64,000 nt of DNA from Xanthomonas euroxanthea. Lineage in GTDB: Bacteria > Pseudomonadota > Gammaproteobacteria > Xanthomonadales > Xanthomonadaceae. Made by a program: the position numbers and the translations under genes. How positions within the stretch are numbered: the first letter of the stretch is position 1; each line of letters opens with the position of its first letter. Where the stretch lies: assembly GCF_900476395.1 (NCBI RefSeq), contig NZ_UIHB01000006.1, positions 1 to 64,000 on the forward strand. Reading direction: 5' to 3'. The notes below the pieces were generated by a model that ran no database searches, had not been told where the DNA came from, and saw only the letters and a list, made by a program, of their open reading frames with translations. Shown piece by piece: positions 44,001-55,365 of this stretch.

Positions 44001-44175
44001 TGGTGCTGGCATCGGCGCCGGACTGCGTGGCGTGCACGAAGATCACCGGAATCTGGATGTTCGGCAACGCCGCCACGCCCAGCCGCAGGTAGCACATCAA
44101 TCCGATCACGAACAAACCGATCGCCAGCAGCGCGGTGCCGATCGGGCGCTTGATGAAGGGCGCGGAGATGTTCAT
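41035..44175 (-). CDS. mdtC: RND efflux inner-membrane transporter, MdtC-like
   Basis: 1046 residues. The start MNISAPFIKRPIGTALLAIGLF and the layout of 12 helices and two large periplasmic loops are those of MdtC. The proton-relay Asp pair is in GFVVDDAIVVIENI near 403. In E. coli, MdtC and MdtB form a mixed trimer with MdtA and TolC for export of bile salts and novobiocin. The C-terminus is unusually basic (ARRARARARRAERAAARR). It follows mdtB after 145 nt, which contain a GGGAATC repeat block. Confidence 0.93.
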   Translation of the reverse strand: MNISAPFIKRPIGTALLAIGLFVIGLMCYLRLGVAALPNIQIPVIFVHATQSGADASTMASTVTAPLERHLGQLPGIDRMRSSSSESSSLVVLVFQSNRNIDSAAQDVQTAINSSQSDLPSGLGTPIYSKANPNDDPVIAIALTSDTQSADELYNVADSLLAQRLRQITGISSVDIAGASTPAVRVDVDLRALNALGLTPDDLRNAVRAANVTSPTGFLSDGNTTMAIVANDSVSKAADFAQLAISTQSNGRIVRLGDVATVYDGQQDAYQAAWFDGKPAVVMYAFTRAGANIVETVDQVKAQIPELRAYLQPGTTLTPYFDRTPTIRASLHEVQATLMISLVMVILTMALFLRRLAPTLIAAVTVPLSLAGSALVMYVLGFTLNNLSLLALVIAIGFVVDDAIVVIENIMRHLDEGMPRLDAALAGAREIGFTIVSITASLVAVFIPMLFASGMIGAFFREFTVTLVAAIVVSMLVSLTLTPALCSRFLSAHTEPEKPSRFGAWLDRMHERMLAVYTVALDFSLRHALLLSLTPLLLIAATVFLGGAVKKGSFPAQDTGLIWGRANSSATVSFADMVSRQRHITDMLMADPAVKTVGARLGSGRQGSSASFNIELKKRDEGRRETTAQVVARLSAKADRYPDLDLRLRAIQDLPSDGGGGTSQGAQYRVSLQGNDLAQLQEWLPKLQAALKKNPRLRDVGTDVDTSGLRQNIVIDRAKAARLGISVGAIDGALYGAFGQRSISTIYSDLNQYSVVVNALPSQTATPKALDQVFVPNRAGLMVPITSVATQVPGLAPPQIVHENQYTTMDLSYNLAPGVSTGEADLIIKSTVEGLRMPDGIRLSGDDSFNVQLSPNSMGVLLLAAVLTVYIVLGMLYESLIHPVTILSTLPAAGVGALLALFLTNTELSVISMIALVLLIGIVKKNAIMMIDFALVAQRVHGMDARAAAREASIVRFRPIMMTTMVAILAAVPLAVGLGEGSELRRPLGIAMIGGLIFSQGLTLLSTPALYVIFSCLSERWKARRARARARRAERAAARRPATSAH

Positions 44176-44187
44176 GGCCGTGGTGCC

Positions 44188-44220
44188 GGGAGTCGGGATT
44201 CGGGAATCGGGAATCGGGAA
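44188..44220. repeat. GGGAATC heptamer repeat in the mdtB-mdtC spacer
   Basis: Four and a half units: GGGAGTC, GGGATTC, GGGAATC, GGGAATC and GGGAA. They lie just 12 nt upstream of the mdtC start codon on the other strand's coordinates, within the operon leader. The two right-hand units are exact, and the left pair has one substitution each. The array belongs to the same family as 21610-21738, but no inverted copy is visible here. Confidence 0.85.
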
Positions 44221-44320
44221 AGGCCAGAACCAAAGCCGAAACCAAAGCGACTGCCACGCGTGCGTGCGGGCGGGCGATGCCGCGGGCCAGCGGATCGGTC
44301 AGCGATACCGCTACCGGTCC

Positions 44321-47300
44321 TCATGCCGGGCGCTCCGGGCTTGGAGCCGCAGCTGCATCGCCATGACGTGCGGCGCGGCGCGCGCGCCAGTCGCGCAGCC
44401 GCTCGCCGGCACGTTCCATGTACAGGTAGATCACCGGCGTGGTGTACAGCGTCACCAGCTGCGACAGCAGCAGGCCACCGACGATGGCGATGCCGAGCGG
44501 ACGCCGCAGTTCCGAGCCGATGCCGGTGCCCAGGGCCAACGGCAGCGCGCCCAGCATCGCCGCGGCGGTGGTCATCATGATCGGGCGGAAGCGCAGCAGG
44601 CAGGCGCGGCGGATCGCCTCGTGCGCGTTGGCGCCTTCGCGGCGTGCGTCGATGGCGAAGTCGATCATCATGATCGCGTTCTTCTTGACGATGCCGATCA
44701 GCAGCACGATGCCGACGATGCCGTCCACCGACAGGCTCAACCCGCACAGCATCAGTGCCAGCAGCGCGCCGACGCCGGCCGGCGGCAGCGTGGAGATGAT
44801 CGTCAGCGGATGGATGTAGCTCTCGTACAGCACGCCCAGCACGATGTAGATCACCACGATCGAGGCCAGCAGCAGCCAGACGATGTCGGTCTGGCTGCCG
44901 GTGAATTCGGCCGCCTTGCCGACGAACTGCGCGTGCACCTGGGTCGGGATCTTCAGGTCCTGGCGCGCCTGCTCGATCGCCGCCACTGCCTGCGACAACG
45001 AATGCCCCGGTGCCAGATTGAACGAGATGGTGACCGCCGGCAGCTGCTGCTGGTGGCTGACCACCAGCGGCGTGTTGGTGACCTTGGCCTCGGCCAGTGC
45101 GGCCAGCGGAATGATGCTGCCGGCACCGACCACGATGCCGGTGTTCTGCGCGCCCACGCCCGTGGCGGTGGACGAATTGGACGAGGTCAGCTGGCCGAAG
45201 CTGGTCGCATTGGTGCCGGTCAGCGCGCCGCTGCCGTTGCTGGCCACCGCCAGCTGGTTCATCAACGCGGTGCTGCTGCGGAATTCCGGCGCCACCTCCA
45301 GCACCACCCGGTACTGATTGAGCTCGGTGAAGATGGTGGAGATCTGGCGTTGGCCGAAGGCGTCGTACAGCGTGTCGTCGATGGTCTGCATCGGTACGCC
45401 GAGCATGCTGGCCTTGTCGCGGTCGATGCTCAGCTCCAGCGCACGGCCCTGGTTGGCCAGGTTGTTGTCCACGTCGGCCAGCTCGGGCAGCTTGCGCATC
45501 GCCTCGGTCATGCGCCCGGCCCAGGTGGCCAGCTCGCTGCTGTCCACGTCCGATATCGAATACTGGTATTCGGTGGCGGCCACGCGGGTGTCCAGGGTGA
45601 CGTCCTGCACCGGCTTGAGGAACAGCGCCACGCCCGGAATGCCGGCCACCGCCTTTTGCAGGCGCGGCAGCACCTCGTCCAGGCCCTCGCGGTCGCCGCG
45701 CGTCTTCAGCACGATCGCCAGCTGTCCCTGGTTGATGGTGGGGTTCATGGTGCCGGCGCCGATGAAGGCGGCCACGCCGGTCACCGCCGGGTCCTTCTGC
45801 AGCGCCGCGGCCACCGCCTGGGTGCGCTGCTCCATCTGCGGGAACGCCACGTTCTGGTCGGCCTGCACCACCCCGGTGATCAGGCCGGTGTCCTGCTCGG
45901 GCAGCAGGCCCTTGGGGATCGCCACGTACAACACCACGGTCAGCGCCACTGCGCCGATCGCCACCGCCAGGGTCAGCGGCTGGTGCGCCAGCACCCAGTC
46001 CAGGCTGCGTTCGTAGGCGCCCACGGTGCGCGTCCACAGGTTGGTCTTGCCGGCGGCGGCGGCGCGTTCGTGCGCGTCCTCGCCTTCGGGCAGGGCGTCG
46101 GGCTTCAGCAGGTAGGCGCACATCATCGGCGTCAGCGTCAGCGACACCAGCATCGAGATCACCACCGCAATCGACAGCACCCACGCAAACTCATGGAACA
46201 GGCGCCCGGTCACGCCCGGCATCAGCAGCAGCGGCAGGAACACCGCCACCAGCGACACGGTCAGCGACAGCACGGTGAAACCGATCTGCCTGGCGCCTTC
46301 TTCGGCCGCTTCCCGCCCGCTCCTGCCCTGTTCGATGTAGCGCACGATGTTCTCGATCATCACGATCGCATCGTCGACCACGAAACCGGTCGCCACCACC
46401 AGCGCCATCAGCGACAGGTTGTCCAGCGACATGCCGGCAAACGCCATCACCCCGAAGGTGCCGGCCAGCGACAGCGGCACCGCCACCGAGGGGATGATGG
46501 TGGCCCACAGCCGGCGCAGGAACACGAAGATCACCCCCACCACCAGCGCGATGGTCAGCACCAGGGTGAACTTCACCTCGTGCACCGAGGCGCGGATGGT
46601 TTCGGTGCGGTCGGAGAACACCTCCAGGTGGACGTCGGCCGGCAGCACCGACTGCAGCTGCGGCAGGATGCCGCGGATCTGCTCCACCGTCTGCACGATG
46701 TTGGCGCCGGGCTGGCGTCGGATTTCCAGCAGCACCGCCGGCTTGCCGTCGGCCCAGGCGGCGAGCTGGTCGTTCTCCACGCCGTCGACCACGTTGGCCA
46801 CATCGGCCAGCCGCACCGGGCGGCCGTTGCTGTAGCTGATGATGGTTTCGCGGTATTGCGCCGCGTCGGTGAGCTGGTCGTTGGTGCCGATGCTGTAGGA
46901 CTGGGTCTTGCCGTTGAGCGACCCCTTCGGCGCGCTGACATTGGTCTGGGTCAGCGCGCTGCGCAGCGACTCCATGGTCAGGCCCATGTTCGACAGCTGC
47001 GCCGGATTGACCTGGATGCGCACCGCCGGGCGCACGTTGCCGGCGATCGACACCAGCCCCACGCCCGGCACCTGCGACAGGCGCTGGGCCAGGATCGCAT
47101 CGGCATAGCGGTTGACCTCGCGCAGCGGCAGCGAGTCGGAGGTGAGCTTGAGGGTCAGGATCGCCGCGTCGGCCGGATTGACCCGGTTGTAGACCGGTTG
47201 ATACGGCAATGACGAGGGCAGGGTGGCCTGACGGATCGCCGCCTGCACATCCTGCGCGGCGATGTCGATGTCGCGGTCCATCGAGAACTGCAGGATGATC

Positions 47301-47569
47301 GTGGACAGGCCTGCCGACGAATCGGAGGTCATCATCTGCAGCCCGGAGATCTGCCCGAACTGGCGCTCCAGCGGCGTGGTCACCAGCGAGGCCATGGTGG
47401 TCGCGTTGGCGCCGGGATACTGGGTGGTGACCACCAGGCTAGGTGCATCGATTTCCGGCAGCGCCGAGACCGGCAATTGCCGGTAGCCCAGGATGCCCAG
47501 CAGCAGGATGCCCGCCATCAACAACGAGGTGGCGATGGGACGGCGGATGAAGATGGTCGAAAAGCCCAC
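44321..47569 (-). CDS. mdtB: RND efflux inner-membrane transporter, MdtB-like
   Basis: 1082 residues from GTG 47569 (VGFSTIFIRRPIATSLL). The start has AAGGACA 8 nt upstream; TTG 47596 is a weaker alternative. RND features: helix 1, the large periplasmic loops, the Asp pair GFVVDDAIVMIENI near 400 and the C-terminal GGLLLSQLVTLYTTPVIYLY. It pairs with MdtC to form the efflux trimer. It sits 94 nt downstream of mdtA. The C-terminal tail ends RHGDAAAAPSPERPA. Confidence 0.93.
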   Translation of the reverse strand: MGFSTIFIRRPIATSLLMAGILLLGILGYRQLPVSALPEIDAPSLVVTTQYPGANATTMASLVTTPLERQFGQISGLQMMTSDSSAGLSTIILQFSMDRDIDIAAQDVQAAIRQATLPSSLPYQPVYNRVNPADAAILTLKLTSDSLPLREVNRYADAILAQRLSQVPGVGLVSIAGNVRPAVRIQVNPAQLSNMGLTMESLRSALTQTNVSAPKGSLNGKTQSYSIGTNDQLTDAAQYRETIISYSNGRPVRLADVANVVDGVENDQLAAWADGKPAVLLEIRRQPGANIVQTVEQIRGILPQLQSVLPADVHLEVFSDRTETIRASVHEVKFTLVLTIALVVGVIFVFLRRLWATIIPSVAVPLSLAGTFGVMAFAGMSLDNLSLMALVVATGFVVDDAIVMIENIVRYIEQGRSGREAAEEGARQIGFTVLSLTVSLVAVFLPLLLMPGVTGRLFHEFAWVLSIAVVISMLVSLTLTPMMCAYLLKPDALPEGEDAHERAAAAGKTNLWTRTVGAYERSLDWVLAHQPLTLAVAIGAVALTVVLYVAIPKGLLPEQDTGLITGVVQADQNVAFPQMEQRTQAVAAALQKDPAVTGVAAFIGAGTMNPTINQGQLAIVLKTRGDREGLDEVLPRLQKAVAGIPGVALFLKPVQDVTLDTRVAATEYQYSISDVDSSELATWAGRMTEAMRKLPELADVDNNLANQGRALELSIDRDKASMLGVPMQTIDDTLYDAFGQRQISTIFTELNQYRVVLEVAPEFRSSTALMNQLAVASNGSGALTGTNATSFGQLTSSNSSTATGVGAQNTGIVVGAGSIIPLAALAEAKVTNTPLVVSHQQQLPAVTISFNLAPGHSLSQAVAAIEQARQDLKIPTQVHAQFVGKAAEFTGSQTDIVWLLLASIVVIYIVLGVLYESYIHPLTIISTLPPAGVGALLALMLCGLSLSVDGIVGIVLLIGIVKKNAIMMIDFAIDARREGANAHEAIRRACLLRFRPIMMTTAAAMLGALPLALGTGIGSELRRPLGIAIVGGLLLSQLVTLYTTPVIYLYMERAGERLRDWRARRAARHGDAAAAPSPERPA

Positions 47570-47662
47570 GGGGGGTGTCCTTGCTGAAGACGTCAATCGA
47601 TGCCGGCGCGCATGGCGCCGATGCGCACCGGCGACGGAAGTCCCGTCGCCGGTGCGCGCGAG

Positions 47663-48904
47663 TTAGCGCGGACCGCCGCCGCCGCGTCGGCCACCGGCGC
47701 CGCCACGGCTCTTGTCCTGCGCGGCCTTGAGTTCGGCCTCGGTCGGCTCCGGCGGGGTTTCGCCGGGCTTGAGCGCACTGACCTTGCTGCCCGGCTTGAG
47801 CCGGAACTGGCCTTCGGTGACTACCCGCTCGCCCGGCTTGAGCCCCTTGGTGACCTGCACATGGCTGTCGTCCACTTCCACGCCCTGCACCACGGTGCGC
47901 ATCTGCGCGGTGTTGTCGCTGCCGACCACGTAGACGTAATCGCCGTCCGGGCCGCGCTGCACGGCCTGGGTCGGCACCACGGTGCCGCCGGAGATGGTGC
48001 GCAGCTGCAGGCGCACGTTGACGAACTGGCCCGGCCACAACGCGTTGTCGGTGTTGGCGAAGATCGCACGCGCACCGAAGGTGCCGCTGTCGGCGGCGAT
48101 GCGGTTGTCGATCACCTCCAGCTTGCCGTCGCCGCTGATCACGTGCGCATCGCCGCGATCCAGCGCCGCCACGTCCAGCGGGGCAGCCGCCTGGCCGCTG
48201 CGCACGGCCTGCAACTCGCGCTCGGGCAGGTTGAAGGACACGTAGATCGGGCGGATCTGGGTCAGGGTGACGATGGTGGAGCTGGCGCTGACGATATTGC
48301 CCACGTCCACGCCGCGGATGCCGGCAATCCCGTCGATCGGCGCGGTCACGCGGGTGAACTGCAACTGCACCTGCGCCGAGCGCATCTGCGCATCGTTGGC
48401 CGCCACCGCCGCCTCGTACTGCGCCACCTGGTTACGCTGGGTATCCAGGTCTGTGCGCGAGACGTACTGCTTGTAGGCCGGGTCGTTGGAGCGCTGGTAG
48501 TTCACCCGCGAGGTCGCCAGCAGCGCCTGGTTCTGGCGCTTGGCCGCCAGTGCCTGGTCGTAGCTGGCCTGCAGGGTGCGCGGGTCGATCTGCGCCAGCA
48601 GCTCGCCCTTCTTCACTTCCTGGCCTTCCTTGAAGTTGAGGCTCATCAGCTGGCCGCCGACCTGCGGGCTGACCGTGACCGTATTGAGCGCGGTCACCGT
48701 GCCCAGCGCGCTGGCGTAGACCGGCACATCCTGGGTGGTGGCGGCCACGACCGTGACCGGCACCGGGCCGCTGTTCTCGGTGCCATTGCCGTCCGGCGCG
48801 TCCGCCCGCTTGCCGTGGTTGCCCCCGCCGAACATCCGCATGGCGACGAACACCACGACGAGCACCGCTACGACCAGCAGTGTGATCTTCCAAAAACGCG
48901 ACAT
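47663..48904 (-). CDS. mdtA: RND efflux periplasmic adaptor, MdtA-like
   Basis: 413 residues. An N-terminal membrane anchor (about 5-23) is followed by the biotinyl-lipoyl domain, an alpha-hairpin (about 100-170), beta-barrel and membrane-proximal domains of membrane-fusion proteins. Typical parts are VTVSPQVGGQLMSLNFKEGQ in pieces and VTAPIDGIAGIRGVDVGNIV near 184. The tail is Gly/Arg-rich (GGAGGRRGGGGPR). It links MdtB/MdtC to an outer-membrane channel, which is not encoded here. The start ATG 48904 is the first gene of the operon and lies divergent from the M20 amidohydrolase. Confidence 0.95.
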   Translation of the reverse strand: MSRFWKITLLVVAVLVVVFVAMRMFGGGNHGKRADAPDGNGTENSGPVPVTVVAATTQDVPVYASALGTVTALNTVTVSPQVGGQLMSLNFKEGQEVKKGELLAQIDPRTLQASYDQALAAKRQNQALLATSRVNYQRSNDPAYKQYVSRTDLDTQRNQVAQYEAAVAANDAQMRSAQVQLQFTRVTAPIDGIAGIRGVDVGNIVSASSTIVTLTQIRPIYVSFNLPERELQAVRSGQAAAPLDVAALDRGDAHVISGDGKLEVIDNRIAADSGTFGARAIFANTDNALWPGQFVNVRLQLRTISGGTVVPTQAVQRGPDGDYVYVVGSDNTAQMRTVVQGVEVDDSHVQVTKGLKPGERVVTEGQFRLKPGSKVSALKPGETPPEPTEAELKAAQDKSRGGAGGRRGGGGPR

Positions 48905-49160
48905 GCGACAACTCCTGATGGCGGGCCGGGCGCTGGTGCGACCGTGGGGCGGCTGTGCGCAGCATATCGTTGCGGTCAGGCAATTGAGCGTTACTGAAGT
49001 AACGGCTCGCCGGGCGAAACGACCGCAGCGTTCACGGATGCAGTGCAGCGGCAACGCGCCAGGGCCGATGCGGTTGACCGCAGGACTGAATCGAGCCCCA
49101 CTGCCGCCCGCCGGGCACGCGCCTGCACTACATTAAGCAACCATCTTCAGAGGATTGCCG

Positions 49161-50477
49161 ATGCGCCACTCCCGCCTGCTGACCAGCGCCTTGCTGCTGG
49201 CCCTGCCCACCCTGGCCGCCGCCCAGGCTGCGCCCCGGCCCGAGGTGCAGGCCGCCGCCGCGCCGTTGCAGACCAAGCTGGTGCAGTGGCGCCGCGACTT
49301 CCATCAGCACCCGGAACTGTCCAACCGCGAGGAGCGCACCGCCGCCACCGTGGCCGCGCAGCTGCGCAAGCTCGGCCTCAAGCCGCGCACCGGCATCGCC
49401 CATCACGGCGTGGTGGCCATCATCAAGGGCGGCAAGCCGGGTCCGAAGATCGCCTTGCGCGCCGACATGGATGCCTTGCCGGTCAAGGAGCAGACCGGCC
49501 TGCCGTTCGCCTCCAAGGCCACCGCCGAGTACCGCGGCGAGCAGGTCGGGGTGATGCACGCCTGCGGCCACGACGCCCACACCGCGATCCTGCTCGGGGT
49601 GGCCGAGGCGCTGGTGGGCATGCGCGAGCAGCTGCCGGGCGACGTGATGCTGATCTTCCAGCCCTCCGAGGAAGGCGCGCCGGGCAACGAGGAGGGTGGC
49701 GCGTCGCTGATGCTCAAGGAAGGCCTGTTTGCCGACTTCAAGCCACAGGCGGTGTTCGGCCTGCATGTGTTCTCCAGCGTGCAGGCCGGCAAGATCGCCG
49801 TGCGCAGTGGCCCGCTGATGGCGGCCTCGGACCGCTTCGCGATCAAGATGATCGGCCGCCAGACGCATGGCTCGGCGCCGTGGAACGGCATCGACCCGAT
49901 CGTGGCCAGTGCCGACATGATCGGCGCTGCGCAGACCGTGGTCAGCCGCCGCGCCAACCTGTCCAAGCAGCCGGCGGTGCTGAGCTTTGGCGCGATCAAG
50001 GGCGGCATCCGCTACAACATCATCCCCGACGACGTGGACATGGTCGGCACCATCCGCACCTTCGACGAAGGCATGCGCCAGCAGATCTTCGCCGATCTCA
50101 AGACGGTGGCCGAGCACACCGCCGCCGCCCACGGTGCCACCGTCCAGGCGCAGGTACCGGACCAGCCCGGCAATCCGGCCACCGTCAACGACCCGGCGCT
50201 GACTGCGAAGATGCTGCCCAGCCTGCAGGCCGTGGTCGGCGCCGACAATGTCTACGAGCCGCCGTTGCAGATGGGCGCCGAAGACTTCTCGTTCTACGCC
50301 CAGCAGGTGCCGTCGATGTTCTTCTTCGTCGGCTCCACCGCCAAGGGCATCGACCCGGCCACCGCGCCCAGCAACCATTCGCCGCAGTTCCTGCTCGACG
50401 AATCGTCGCTGGATGTGGGCTTGCGGGCGCTGTTGCAGGTGTCGCTGGATTACCTGCATCAGGGGCAGGCGGGCTGA
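49161..50477 (+). CDS. Secreted M20 family amidohydrolase
   Basis: 438 residues. A signal peptide (MRHSRLLTSALLLALPTLAAAQ) comes first. The M20D (hippurate hydrolase/aminoacylase type) domain has the metal site in HACGHDAHTA near 129-138, PSEEGAPGNEEGG near 164-176 and the C-terminal FSFYAQQ near 378. A dimerisation domain (about 210-320) is inserted as usual. It hydrolyses N-acyl amino acids or similar amides; the substrate cannot be given. ATG 49161 has AGAGGA 6 nt upstream. It is divergent from mdtA and followed by a heptamer repeat. Confidence 0.9.
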   Translation: MRHSRLLTSALLLALPTLAAAQAAPRPEVQAAAAPLQTKLVQWRRDFHQHPELSNREERTAATVAAQLRKLGLKPRTGIAHHGVVAIIKGGKPGPKIALRADMDALPVKEQTGLPFASKATAEYRGEQVGVMHACGHDAHTAILLGVAEALVGMREQLPGDVMLIFQPSEEGAPGNEEGGASLMLKEGLFADFKPQAVFGLHVFSSVQAGKIAVRSGPLMAASDRFAIKMIGRQTHGSAPWNGIDPIVASADMIGAAQTVVSRRANLSKQPAVLSFGAIKGGIRYNIIPDDVDMVGTIRTFDEGMRQQIFADLKTVAEHTAAAHGATVQAQVPDQPGNPATVNDPALTAKMLPSLQAVVGADNVYEPPLQMGAEDFSFYAQQVPSMFFFVGSTAKGIDPATAPSNHSPQFLLDESSLDVGLRALLQVSLDYLHQGQAG

Positions 50478-50494
50478 ATCGGGAATCGGGAATC
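50475..50494. repeat. Short GGGAATC repeat after the amidohydrolase
   Basis: TGAATC followed by two exact GGGAATC units. The first three bases are the gene's TGA stop codon (50475-50477), as at ctaE, where the array also starts at the stop. An inverted CGGTTCCCG lies 14 nt downstream. It is a short member of the family at 21610-21738. Confidence 0.8.
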
Positions 50495-50634
50495 GTGTGC
50501 AGTTGCACGGTTCCCGTTGACCGGTGGCGATCCATTGGGCGGCGGGCTGCTCGGAGCGGCCTGCTGCTGTCGCCAGCGCGCTCCCGCGTCTGCCATATAC
50601 CTCACGGCCAGCCCGCCCGGCCTAAAATGGCACG

Positions 50635-51450
50635 ATGAATACCCCAGAAGATTCCACCCTCGGCCGTGAGGTTGCCTACCCCAGCGGCTACGATCCGTCG
50701 CTGCTGTTTCCGATTCCGCGCGCGGCCGGGCGCGAGGCGATCGGCCTGCGCGGGGCCTTGCCCTTCATCGGGCGTGACCGCTGGCATGCCTATGAACTGA
50801 GCTGGCTCGATGCGCAGGGCAAGCCGTGCGTGGCCACTGCCACCTTGCACGTGCCCTGCGATTCGCCGTCATTGATCGAATCCAAGTCGCTCAAGCTGTA
50901 TCTCAATTCGCTCAACGCCACCCGCTTCAATAGCGCTGAAGCGGTGCGCACGCGCATCGCCACCGACCTGTCCACGCGCGCCGGTGCCGACGTAGCGGTG
51001 GAATTCGGCCTGCCGCCGATCGATGCGGTCGGCGAGGGCGAATCGATCGACACGCTGGACGTCAGCATCGACGACTATGGCCCGCCCAATGCCGCGTATC
51101 TGTCGGCGCACGCGCAACCGGTCGCCGAAGAAGTGCTGACCTCGGCCCTGCTCAAATCCAATTGCCCGGTCACCGGTCAACCGGATTGGGCCAGCGTCAC
51201 GCTGCGCTACCGCGGCGCGCCGATCGACCGCGAAGGCCTGCTGCGCTATCTGGTGAGTTTCCGCGACCACGCCGAGTTTCATGAGCAATGCGTGGAGCGG
51301 ATCTTCCATGACGTGCTGCTCCGCTGCGCGCCCGAGTGGCTGGTGGTCGAAGCGCGTTACACCCGTCGTGGCGGGCTGGACATCAATCCCTTGCGCAGCT
51401 CACCCAGCGTGCCGACACCGCTGTCGATCTTCCGCGACCTGCGCCAGTAA
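50635..51450 (+). CDS. queF: NADPH-dependent 7-cyano-7-deazaguanine reductase
   Basis: Reduces preQ0 to preQ1 in queuosine synthesis. 271 residues, the long bimodular type. The nucleophile is Cys177 with Asp184 ([11 protein letters not shown]), and the substrate Glu/His region contains [11 protein letters not shown] near 83 and [12 protein letters not shown] near 219. The C-terminus ([18 protein letters not shown]) is typical of the class. No other queuosine gene is adjacent, and the LysM gene follows after 102 nt. Confidence 0.96.
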   Translation: MNTPEDSTLGREVAYPSGYDPSLLFPIPRAAGREAIGLRGALPFIGRDRWHAYELSWLDAQGKPCVATATLHVPCDSPSLIESKSLKLYLNSLNATRFNSAEAVRTRIATDLSTRAGADVAVEFGLPPIDAVGEGESIDTLDVSIDDYGPPNAAYLSAHAQPVAEEVLTSALLKSNCPVTGQPDWASVTLRYRGAPIDREGLLRYLVSFRDHAEFHEQCVERIFHDVLLRCAPEWLVVEARYTRRGGLDINPLRSSPSVPTPLSIFRDLRQ

Positions 51451-51552
51451 TCGCCGCCATTGCAGGATCGCGCCAGCTTCACGGTGGCGCGATCCACGCT
51501 TAACAGCGCACCGCGCACCCTTCAGGCATCGTGATGCAAAGGGATTGCGGCA

Positions 51553-51846
51553 ATGAATGTCGACAAGAAAGCAGATTTCTCCAACGTGACCTCCTCGGTC
51601 GACAGCACCGCGGAGGTTGCGCCTGCGGCGGATTTTTCCAACGTTCGCACCAGCGTGCAGAGCACCGCGCAACTGGTTGGCGAATCGGTCACTGTGCAGG
51701 CGGGCGACAGCCTGTCCAGCATTGCCAAGCGCCATTACGGCGACGGCAACCTGTGGCCGCGTATTTTCGAGGCCAACCGCGAAACGCTCAAGGATCCGGA
51801 CAAGATCTTTCCTGGCCAGGTCCTGCAATTGCCGCCGAAGGCCTAG
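51553..51846 (+). CDS. LysM domain protein with duplicated N-terminal segment
   Basis: 97 residues. A C-terminal LysM domain (about 46-95; [21 protein letters not shown]) is of the YgaU-like type. The N-terminus is a tandem duplication: [14 protein letters not shown] (about 7-20) and [14 protein letters not shown] (about 26-39). There is no signal peptide, so it may be cytoplasmic or exported by another route. The family binds N-acetylglucosamine-containing polymers. It lies 73 nt upstream of a lipoprotein gene. Confidence 0.85.
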   Translation: MNVDKKADFSNVTSSVDSTAEVAPAADFSNVRTSVQSTAQLVGESVTVQAGDSLSSIAKRHYGDGNLWPRIFEANRETLKDPDKIFPGQVLQLPPKA

Positions 51847-51919
51847 GCGCTCCGCGCATCCACTTCTCGAATCCACTTTTCGAAACCCACTTTTAGCTTG
51901 ATCTTCCGGAGATTGATCC

Positions 51920-52477
51920 ATGCGTACCAAATTCGTTTCCAGCACCCTCGCCATCGCGCTGGCCGGCGTGCTTGCCTTGTCGGGCTGCAGCAAGAAGGCC
52001 GATGACGACAGCGTGTCCAAGGATCCGACTTCCGGCGCCGCCACTGAAGCGATGCCGGGCCCGGCCGCAACACCGCCGGCAAGTGACCAGGCCGGCCAGA
52101 GCACGGCGACCGGCGCCGCCAGCACCGACAGCGCCGCCACGGCTGGATCGGCAGTCGCGGTCTCCAGCGTGGTGGTCGGTACCGAGGCCGCTGCCGACAA
52201 GAGCGTGACACCGTCGGCCAGCATCGGGGCCAAGAGCACCATCATCGTGTCGATCAAGACCGACGGCAGCGCCAGCAACGTGCCGGTGTCGGCCAAGATG
52301 ACCTACCAGGATGGCCAGGTTGCCGGCGAACAGACCGCCACGCTCAATACCAGCGGAGCCGAGACCACCAACCTGAGCTTCAGCAAGCCCGATGGCTGGC
52401 CGGCTGGCACCTATACCGTGCAGGCGATGGTGGATGGCAAGCCGGCCGGTACGCCGCAGACCATTACGGTGAAGTAA
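51920..52477 (+). CDS. Hypothetical lipoprotein
   Basis: 185 residues. The lipobox LSGC (Cys at about 23) follows a typical signal (STLAIALAGVLA). The next 60 residues are low-complexity, Ala/Thr/Ser-rich. The C-terminal part (about 85-185) is beta-rich and contains VSVIKTDGS-like and PDGWPAGTYTVQAMVDGKP segments that resemble Ig-like or fibronectin domains. No family is recognised. CGGAG stands 9 nt before the start. It may be co-transcribed with the LysM gene. Confidence 0.75.
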   Translation: MRTKFVSSTLAIALAGVLALSGCSKKADDDSVSKDPTSGAATEAMPGPAATPPASDQAGQSTATGAASTDSAATAGSAVAVSSVVVGTEAAADKSVTPSASIGAKSTIIVSIKTDGSASNVPVSAKMTYQDGQVAGEQTATLNTSGAETTNLSFSKPDGWPAGTYTVQAMVDGKPAGTPQTITVK

Positions 52478-55096
<2,619 letters not shown>

Positions 55097-55138
55097 TCCG
55101 GCGCACCGCCTGTCGGCGGTGTGTGCAGCGATGCGACA

Positions 55139-55178
55139 GGCAGGGCCCGCCTCGATGAGAGGCGGGCCTTGCCGTTTC
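55139..55178 (+). terminator. Terminator of icd
   Basis: A stem of about 15 bp with one GU pair (GGCAGGGCCCGCCTC 55139-55153 / GAGGCGGGCCTTGCC 55159-55173) and a 5-nt loop, followed by GTTTCC. It lies 43 nt after the icd stop and would make aceK transcription independent. Confidence 0.8.
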
Positions 55179-55365
55179 CGGCGTTTGCGTGCAACCGCGA
55201 GAACGCGGTCGTTGCGTGCCAGGTCTCGCGACCTAGCAATGCCTTGCCTGCGAGGGGTCCTGCGCCTCGTTGCGAGCGGCCTGGGCATTTGGCCCACTGT
55301 GCGCCTGTTCGATTGATCCTTGCTCTCGGCTGCACGCCGCAACATGCGCTGGGTACACTGCGGCC

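Noticed and set aside
41038..44580. An open frame of 1180 codons on plus opposite mdtC
   Set aside because: It runs exactly antisense to the clear MdtC gene. Its translation is His/Arg/Gln-rich without any domain, as is usual for shadows of GC-rich genes.
44321..47596. TTG 47596 as mdtB start
   Set aside because: GTG 47569 has a better ribosome-binding site and gives the usual N-terminus of the family.
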